From Actinomycetota bacterium (GTDB lineage Bacteria > Actinomycetota > Actinomycetes > Propionibacteriales > Propionibacteriaceae), in assembly GCA_016213595.1 (NCBI GenBank), contig JACRAA010000332.1:1-10236 (forward strand): 10,236 nt of DNA, read 5' to 3'. A program made the translations under genes and the position numbers. Positions 5,953-10,236 of the stretch are shown here, piece by piece; within the stretch, counting starts at the first letter, position 1, and every line of letters begins with the position of its first letter. Below the pieces are notes generated by a model, which was not told the DNA's origin, ran no database searches, and was given only the letters and a program-made list of their open reading frames with translations.

Positions 5953-6384
5953 TCACCGTTCCACGCCCCCCACGACCCGGACGACCCGGACCTCCGCCCG
6001 CGCGGTCACGACCAGCCGGTCGATGCCGATGACCCCGAGGAACCTCGTGGTGTACGTCGCCTGTGCCGTCACCGTGACCGTCGTACCGCCCGCAGTGATC
6101 GTCGCGTCCCCCACCATCCCGGAGGCCGACACGTACGTCCTGGCCGCTGCGACCGCCTCCGCAGGGCTTGCGGCGGCCGACAGCCCCCGCACACCACTGG
6201 CGGCGTCGATCTGCTGACCAGCCGTACGCGCCGCGCTGGCCGCCACGTCGTGCGCGTGCTGCTGGGCGTACACCTGTCCGGAAAGGTCCACGGCGAGGCC
6301 GACCAGGACGACCATGACGAACGACGCCAGGGCGAGCCAGATGGTGACTGACCCTCGCTCGTCGGCTCCCAGGGGACGGTGCAT
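5953..6384 (-). CDS. TadG-like pilus assembly protein (143 aa)
   Basis: A small membrane-anchored protein of the Tad/TadG-like type, expected to sit in the cytoplasmic membrane with its C-terminal part outside. Residues 8-11 (DERG) precede SVTIWLALASF, a hydrophobic helix to about residue 32, then AVDLSG (31-36), the counterpart of the VDVG motif of TadG proteins. QVYAQQHAHDVAASAARTAG continues as the amphipathic helix typical of these proteins. The remainder is Ala/Val/Thr-rich beta-like sequence without Cys. It lacks the Glu at +5 after the Gly, having Trp (WLAL) there instead, so processing by a prepilin peptidase is doubtful. At 143 residues it is much shorter than classic TadG proteins with von Willebrand domains. 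Its ATG shares one base with the stop of the upstream pseudopilin gene (TGATG), so translation is probably coupled. It is the last gene of the tight operon run. Confidence 0.8.
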   Translation of the reverse strand: MHRPLGADERGSVTIWLALASFVMVVLVGLAVDLSGQVYAQQHAHDVAASAARTAGQQIDAASGVRGLSAAASPAEAVAAARTYVSASGMVGDATITAGGTTVTVTAQATYTTRFLGVIGIDRLVVTARAEVRVVRVVGGVER

Positions 6385-6803
6385 CAGCGCCCCCGGTACG
6401 TATCGAGGGGGCTGTCCATCGTCACCGTGATGGGGATCGTCCCGGGCAGCCCCGGGATCACGAGGTCGGAGAGGTCCACGTCACAGCTCACCGTGACGCT
6501 CACCGTCGCCGGGACGCCGACCGGCCTCGCGAACTGGGAGGTGTCGGCGGAGATGCGAAGCAGGGCGCAGTGCAGCCCCTGGTTGTCCACGACTGCGGTC
6601 GTGCCCGCTCTGGCGGCCTGGTCCGCCAGCGCCTGCGTCCGTGCGATCGAGGCCGACCTCGCGCCTTCCGCCGCGGCTGCCTCGACCGCCTCCCGGGCCA
6701 GTGCCACTCGGCCCGCACCCAGGATCAGGGCCAGGAAAAGGAGGAAGGCGGGCACCCCGACGGCCGTCTCGATGGCTGCGGAGGCACGGTCGGTCGTGGT
6801 CAT
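6384..6803 (-). CDS. TadE-like minor pseudopilin with variant cleavage site (139 aa)
   Basis: A TadE-family minor pseudopilin. The very short leader MTTTDRA is followed by SAAIETAVGVPAFLLFLALI: Glu12 lies at +5 if cleavage occurs after Ala7. Most prepilins have Gly at that place, so Ala is unusual, though it is tolerated in some class III/Tad pseudopilins. One membrane helix spans about 13-31, then a long Ala-rich amphipathic helix (REAVEAAAAEGARSASIART), then a beta-like region with two Cys (C79 and C107) that may form a disulfide outside the membrane. The start ATG overlaps the stop of the preceding TadE gene as ATGA, and its own stop overlaps the next start as TGATG. It could also be described as TadF-like; I cannot separate the two by eye. 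It is probably inserted in the membrane and engaged in pilus biogenesis with its neighbours. Confidence 0.85.
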   Translation of the reverse strand: MTTTDRASAAIETAVGVPAFLLFLALILGAGRVALAREAVEAAAAEGARSASIARTQALADQAARAGTTAVVDNQGLHCALLRISADTSQFARPVGVPATVSVTVSCDVDLSDLVIPGLPGTIPITVTMDSPLDTYRGR

Positions 6804-7213
6804 CCCACGACCCGTTCGACCGGCATGGCCGCCGACTGCGTGACGACCGGGACCCAGCCGGGGAGGACGCTCAACGTCGTGGCCGAGACCGTGACCGCCG
6901 CCGTCGTCCCCGTCCGCCGAGCGCTGACCGTGACCGCCGTGAGCCCCGTCGAGGATGCGGCGACGAAGCGCTCGGCCGTACGGACCCCTCGGTCAGCGGT
7001 ACCCCTCTCCGAGGCCGCCTCCCGCGCGCCCTCCTGGGCGGCGGCCAACGCCACGGCGCGTCCCTGCGAGATGAGGGCCGCCTGCATACCGACGAACATC
7101 AGGGCGAACAGGGCGGGGAGCAGGACCACCATCTCGATGCTCGCCGAGCCGCGGTCGGAGGTCCGGTGCGACCGAAGCAGTCGACACGACCACCCACCAC
7201 CAGGGGTCCTCAC
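6800..7213 (-). CDS. tadE: TadE-like minor pseudopilin (137 aa)
   Basis: A TadE-family minor pseudopilin of the Flp pilus system. From the GTG at 7211-7213 it starts with a 22-residue basic leader ending in DRG, then SASIEMVVLLPALFALMF: Gly22 is the expected cleavage residue and Glu27 is at +5, the canonical arrangement. The membrane helix covers about 28-48, followed by an Ala-rich amphipathic helix (GRAVALAAAQEGAREAASE) and a Thr/Val-rich C-terminal domain with no Cys beyond the leader. The frame is open much further upstream, into the flp and tadC genes. The GTG is preferred because it overlaps the flp stop as GTGA, no other in-frame start gives a normal leader, and the family size fits (about 130-150 residues). 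The ribosome binding site is poor, which agrees with coupling to flp translation. It lies directly between the major pilin and a second TadE. Confidence 0.87.
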   Translation of the reverse strand: MRTPGGGWSCRLLRSHRTSDRGSASIEMVVLLPALFALMFVGMQAALISQGRAVALAAAQEGAREAASERGTADRGVRTAERFVAASSTGLTAVTVSARRTGTTAAVTVSATTLSVLPGWVPVVTQSAAMPVERVVG

Positions 7214-7428
7214 CTGATCTTGCCCGCCTGCGCCGTCACGTAGTTCGTGATCGCTGTCACGACGATCGCGACGATGCCGATCACGGCAACTGCCCAGATG
7301 ACCTGCTCGATCGTCACGGACCCGCGTTCGGAGTCCCGCCTCACGGCAGTCGCCAGGACCTGCTGCTGGGTGGCGAGGTAGTCGCCGAGCCGGAACGCGA
7401 GGACGTGGCAGCGCGCAAGGATGCGCAT
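7210..7428 (-). CDS. flp: Flp-type major prepilin (72 aa)
   Basis: The probable major subunit of the Flp/Tad pilus. It is 72 residues, with a hydrophobic helix WAVAVIGIVAIVVTAITNYV (45-64) and a short tail ending AGKIR. The processing motif is ERGSVTIEQVIW: cleavage after Gly36 would leave Glu41 at +5 and a mature pilin of 36 residues, a normal size for mature Flp subunits. The leader of 36 residues is long compared with the 10-25 usual in Flp prepilins. The residue after Glu is Gln instead of the Tyr of the classic Flp GluTyr motif. The start is ATG at 7426-7428, supported by AAGGAG with 6 nt spacing; the frame extends to a TTG at 7449, but that would lie upstream of this ribosome binding site. 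It stands between tadC and tadE, with a 51-nt untranslated gap before it and a GTGA overlap after it. Confidence 0.88.
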   Translation of the reverse strand: MRILARCHVLAFRLGDYLATQQQVLATAVRRDSERGSVTIEQVIWAVAVIGIVAIVVTAITNYVTAQAGKIR

Positions 7429-7479
7429 GGTGGTCTCCTTCGTGGACAAGGTTCTTCAGGTACGGCAGCGGGTCGCGCC

Positions 7480-8385
7480 TCATGGGGCCATCACCCTGAG
7501 CAGTGCGGGTGTCACGAGGATGACGAGGAAGATCACGCCGAGCAGGCTCATCGGGATGGACAGCTTCTCGCCGACGGCGTTCGCCACCGCGACCTCGTCG
7601 TTGAGCATCGCGGTCCTCATCGCCGTGGAGCGCGCCCGTAGCTGCCCGTACACCTGCGCCCCCTCCTCGCCGCTGAGCCGCATGATGTCGGCCAGGTCGG
7701 CGAGCTCGGTGACGCCGAGGTCGTACGAGAGGCGGCGCAGGGCGTCCCACGGCTGCTCCCCGCTCCAGCTCGAGTAGGCGAGCTCCTCTCGAAGCCTCCG
7801 GAAGACCCAGCTGTCACCGACGGCGGCGGCGACCTCCAGTGCCTGTCTCGGCCCGGACCCCGAGCTGCGCTCGAGCGCCACGAGGTCGATGTACGCGCCC
7901 AGGGTCCGGATGAACTCGGACCGCGCTCGCTGGGCGTCGTCGCGGACGTTGTGGTTGGGCAGCAGGAAGAGGCCGGCGGCGAGCAATGCGGTCGCGCCGA
8001 CGGGAAGGAGCAGCGGCAGGCGCCAGCCGAGCACCACGAACAGCAGGGACAGCAGCGGCGCGGCCACACCGCCGACAAGCGCGACGAGCAGCTTCTGGCC
8101 GTAGAACCGCATCAACGGGATCCTCAGCAGCGCCAGCTCCTGGTCGAGGGGCCTCCCCCAGATGGCGGCAGGCAGCATGCGGACACCCCAGCGGCCCAGA
8201 CGGTCGGCCGGTGCGACGCCTCCGAGGTCCACGCTGCGGCCCGCCCGTCCTCCCTGGTCGGGGGACAGTCGGCCTACGACGTCGGCGAGGTCCGGACGGA
8301 CGCGTACGAGCCGTACGACAGCGAGTGACACGCCTCCGCCGAGAAGCCCGCCGCCGACAAGCGCGAGCTGCAGTCCGGTCATCAT
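7480..8385 (-). CDS. tadC: Tad pilus platform protein TadC (type II secretion F domain)
   Basis: An inner-membrane platform protein that pairs with TadB and transmits work from the ATPase TadA to pilin assembly. The 301 residues show a TM segment at about 5-26, two closely spaced ones at about 98-118 and 124-143, and a C-terminal one at 278-298. Between them is the helical T2SSF domain, about 155-275, including SEFIRTLGAYIDLVALERSSG and LADLADIMRLSGEEGAQV. This four-helix layout with the cytoplasmic F domain before the last helix matches TadC. The frame is open far upstream, but the ATG at 8383-8385 is chosen because GGGAGG lies 7 nt ahead and it overlaps the tadB stop as ATGATGA. A second ATG follows immediately. 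After the stop at 7480 there is a 51-nt gap before flp. Confidence 0.92.
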   Translation of the reverse strand: MMTGLQLALVGGGLLGGGVSLAVVRLVRVRPDLADVVGRLSPDQGGRAGRSVDLGGVAPADRLGRWGVRMLPAAIWGRPLDQELALLRIPLMRFYGQKLLVALVGGVAAPLLSLLFVVLGWRLPLLLPVGATALLAAGLFLLPNHNVRDDAQRARSEFIRTLGAYIDLVALERSSGSGPRQALEVAAAVGDSWVFRRLREELAYSSWSGEQPWDALRRLSYDLGVTELADLADIMRLSGEEGAQVYGQLRARSTAMRTAMLNDEVAVANAVGEKLSIPMSLLGVIFLVILVTPALLRVMAP

Positions 8386-9239
8386 CGCGTCGCCTCCCGC
8401 CCGGCCTGCCCGCCGATGAACCGCGGCAGGCGGCGACCCGCAGCCATATGCCTCATCCACACGAGCACGCCCGCGTACGCCGCGAGCATGAGAGCGAGGA
8501 CGAGCTGTCCGGGGCCGCTGCGGTACGGGGCGACGTAGTCGCCGGTCATTGCCAGCACGGTGAGCACCACGACCGTGATGAGCGTCACCCATCGGGCCGT
8601 GGTCCGCGGCTTGGCCCGGTCTGCCTCGACTGCTCTGCGCGCCCTCACGTCGGCGGCGACGGACTCGGCCAGGCTCTCGAGCACGTCGGCGAGACCGGAC
8701 CCGCGTCGCCGGGCGGCGAGGATCAGGTTGGCCGCGATGAGGTCCCCGGTGGAGTCGTCGAGCTCGTCGGCGAGGGCGCGAAGCGCAGCCTCGGTGGACC
8801 AGCGCGCCCGCAGCCTGGCCACGAGCCGGGAGACCTCGGGCCGGACCTGGCCGGGGGCCGAGCGCAGGGTCGCGATGAGTGCCTGCTCGAGGCCCACGCC
8901 GGCCGTGAGCACTCCCGCCAGCGACCGGATCCACTCCTCCATCGCCTCGAGCCGGGCGATCCGCTCGCCGCCGTCGGACGCCGAGAGCAGGACGGGCAAC
9001 CCGAGCGCGGCCACGGGAAGGACGACCACGGCGAGCAGCCACCCGGTGGTCAGCGCGACGACCAGGCCGAGGACGGTCCCTGCCGCCAGGAGCGTCAACG
9101 ACCGACGAGACAGCCGCGGGAGCCGTCGGTGGGCTGACGGGCGTACATCTCGCTGCGGGGACGGGACCAGCCCGAGGACGATGCCGATGAGGCCGGCGAC
9201 GACCAGGCCTCCCCCCAGCGTCGGGACCAGGATCGTCAT
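8382..9239 (-). CDS. tadB: Tad pilus platform protein TadB (type II secretion F domain)
   Basis: The first of the two inner-membrane platform proteins of the Flp pilus machine; it should interact with TadA on the cytoplasmic side and TadC in the membrane. The 285 residues contain TM segments at about 5-25, 49-66, 68-86, 216-233 and 244-262. The helical T2SSF domain lies at about 96-215 (RLEAMEEWIRSLAGVLTAGVG, then DLIAANLILAARRRGSGLADVL). The pattern in which a conserved helix pair around GLEQAL and RGSGLADVLESLAE precedes a terminal TM pair is that of TadB-type proteins. The ATG at 9237-9239 overlaps the tadA stop as ATGA, and AGGG lies 8 nt upstream. Its stop overlaps the tadC start in the same way, so tadA, tadB and tadC are probably translated as a coupled unit. 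Confidence 0.93.
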   Translation of the reverse strand: MTILVPTLGGGLVVAGLIGIVLGLVPSPQRDVRPSAHRRLPRLSRRSLTLLAAGTVLGLVVALTTGWLLAVVVLPVAALGLPVLLSASDGGERIARLEAMEEWIRSLAGVLTAGVGLEQALIATLRSAPGQVRPEVSRLVARLRARWSTEAALRALADELDDSTGDLIAANLILAARRRGSGLADVLESLAESVAADVRARRAVEADRAKPRTTARWVTLITVVVLTVLAMTGDYVAPYRSGPGQLVLALMLAAYAGVLVWMRHMAAGRRLPRFIGGQAGREATR

Positions 9240-10236
9240 GCGAGGCCCTGCTGGCTCTCTCGTACATACCCGGCGAGGTCGAACCCCCAGGACGACAGCG
9301 CCCGGTACTCGTCAGGAAGGCCGCCGACAGCTTGAAGCCGGGTGGACCCGGGAGGACACCGGAACAGGCTGGAGATCGCATAGCCACGCTCGCGCTCCCC
9401 CGGGGAGAGCACGGCGATCTCCGAGGTCCAACGCCGCTTGAGGAAGCTGCCGTCCGCCTGCGGCTCGGTCCGTACGTCCACGTGGACGACGATGTTGAGG
9501 GCGGAGGCGATGGCCCGTACGGCGTAGTCGTACGTCACCTGCGCGCCCGCCTTCATCGCGCAGGTCACCAGCCTGCTCACGGTGCTCTCGGCCGACTCGG
9601 CATGCGTGGTCGACAGGGAGCCCGTGCCGGTCTGCATCGCCTCGAGCATCGCGAGCACCTCCTTGCCACGCACCTCCCCGACGATCTGGCGCGACAGGTT
9701 GAACCGGAACGAGTCGTACAGGGCGTCGTCGACCGTGAACTCCCCCGCCCGGCGCCCGTTCGGCTGCATCTCCCCACCCGGACGGGCCTCCCAGGCGTGC
9801 ACGATCGGGTGCCGGTCCTTGAGCTCGTGGAGGTGCAGCTCGTACTCGGTCTCGAACGTGCCGATCGCCTCCATGGGACCGATCTCGGCACACAGGGCGC
9901 GGAGCATGGTTGTCTTCCCCGCGCCCTGCGGCCCGGCGACGATGATCGACCTCCGGGCCCGCACGGCTGCCGCGAGGAAGGACGCCGCCACCGGTCCCAA
10001 CGACTGTCGCCGGACGAGCTGCGCGAGAGTCGCCTGCCGCAGGCGATGCCTGCGGATCACCACCGAGGGGCGGGGGGTCACCCATGCGGTCGCTGCGAGC
10101 CGGGCGCCCCCGTCCAGACGAAGGTGCAGTCGCGGCTCGGCTTCCGAGAACTGCCGGGCGTTGACCTCGGAGCGCGACGCGAGGAAGACGAGGAAGTCGA
10201 TCAGCTCGCCGTCGGAGTCGGCGACGGCAGGACCAC
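9236..10236 (-). CDS. tadA: Tad pilus secretion ATPase TadA/CpaF, C-terminal part (runs off right edge)
   Basis: The hexameric motor ATPase of the Tad pilus, a member of the type II/IV secretion ATPase family, working on the cytoplasmic face of the TadB/TadC platform. The last 332 codons are visible and the frame is open to the window edge, so the N-terminal part is missing. An internal GTG at 10081 is not the start, because the frame continues upstream with family-like sequence (RLHLRLDGGARLAATAW, then VTPRPSVVIRRH). Walker A, GPQGAGKTT, is encoded at 9908-9934. The Asp-box region FETEYELH, the Walker B region QIVGEVRGKEVLAMLEAM and the His-box region GTGSLSTTHA follow in the correct order and spacing. 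All catalytic motifs appear intact. Its stop overlaps the tadB start as ATGA. The operon promoter, and any tadZ or prepilin peptidase gene upstream, would lie to the right of the window. Confidence 0.95.
   Translation of the reverse strand, partial: GPAVADSDGELIDFLVFLASRSEVNARQFSEAEPRLHLRLDGGARLAATAWVTPRPSVVIRRHRLRQATLAQLVRRQSLGPVAASFLAAAVRARRSIIVAGPQGAGKTTMLRALCAEIGPMEAIGTFETEYELHLHELKDRHPIVHAWEARPGGEMQPNGRRAGEFTVDDALYDSFRFNLSRQIVGEVRGKEVLAMLEAMQTGTGSLSTTHAESAESTVSRLVTCAMKAGAQVTYDYAVRAIASALNIVVHVDVRTEPQADGSFLKRRWTSEIAVLSPGERERGYAISSLFRCPPGSTRLQAVGGLPDEYRALSSWGFDLAGYVRESQQGLA

Noticed and set aside
6800..7750. Extended 316-residue version of the first TadE
   Set aside because: Sequence ahead of the GTG at 7213 overlaps flp and tadC and has no family character; the short form has the canonical pseudopilin leader.
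7986..9137. A 383-codon plus-strand frame
   Set aside because: It is antisense to tadC and tadB, Arg/Gly/Pro-rich, and has no supporting ribosome binding site or motif.
7480..9387. Extended minus-strand frame making a 635-residue TadC
   Set aside because: The upstream half overlaps tadB in another frame and translates to Arg/Pro/Gly-rich sequence. The ATG at 8383-8385, with GGGAGG and the ATGA overlap, gives a normal-sized TadC.
9236..10081. TadA starting at the GTG at 10081
   Set aside because: The frame stays open to the window edge and the upstream translation continues the TadA family pattern, so this is an internal codon of a gene cut by the window.

Overview
This is a high-GC window (roughly 70% G+C, GC-rich third codon positions, some GTG starts) that looks actinobacterial. 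The gene families support this: an actinobacterial-type Tad/Flp pilus locus, a LysM/BTAD membrane protein of the kind found next to such loci, and an actinobacterial-style MFS carrier. Sequence alone does not fix the genus.

Right part (10236 down to 5953, all on the minus strand): a compact Tad pilus-assembly operon. In transcription order it holds the motor ATPase TadA (cut by the right window edge), platform proteins TadB and TadC, a small Flp prepilin, two TadE-type minor pseudopilins, and a TadG-like protein. Most junctions overlap by 1-4 nt (ATGA, GTGA, TGATG), so translation is probably coupled. The one real gap, 51 nt, precedes flp, which has its own strong ribosome binding site.

Middle (5952 to 2931, minus strand): after a 154-nt gap comes a 955-residue protein with four predicted membrane segments, an extracytoplasmic LysM domain, a cytoplasmic domain I do not recognise, a winged-helix-like segment and a C-terminal BTAD. 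It resembles a SARP-type regulator anchored in the membrane with a possible cell-wall sensor, and is the most interesting gene here.

Left part: a 137-residue conserved-looking hypothetical (plus strand, 2491-2904) converges on the LysM/BTAD gene. It diverges from an MFS exporter-like gene (minus strand, 1022-2365) across a 125-nt region holding a clear inverted repeat. After a 410-nt non-coding stretch come a third TadE-like pseudopilin and a second TadG-like gene (cut by the left edge), a second minor-pseudopilin pair detached from the main operon.

Likely teamwork: TadA/B/C form the inner-membrane motor and platform, Flp builds the fibre, and the TadE/TadG-like proteins prime or cap it or act as envelope components. 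No prepilin peptidase and no TadZ is visible; if present they lie outside the window. No rRNA, tRNA, CRISPR array, insertion sequence or phage gene was seen.
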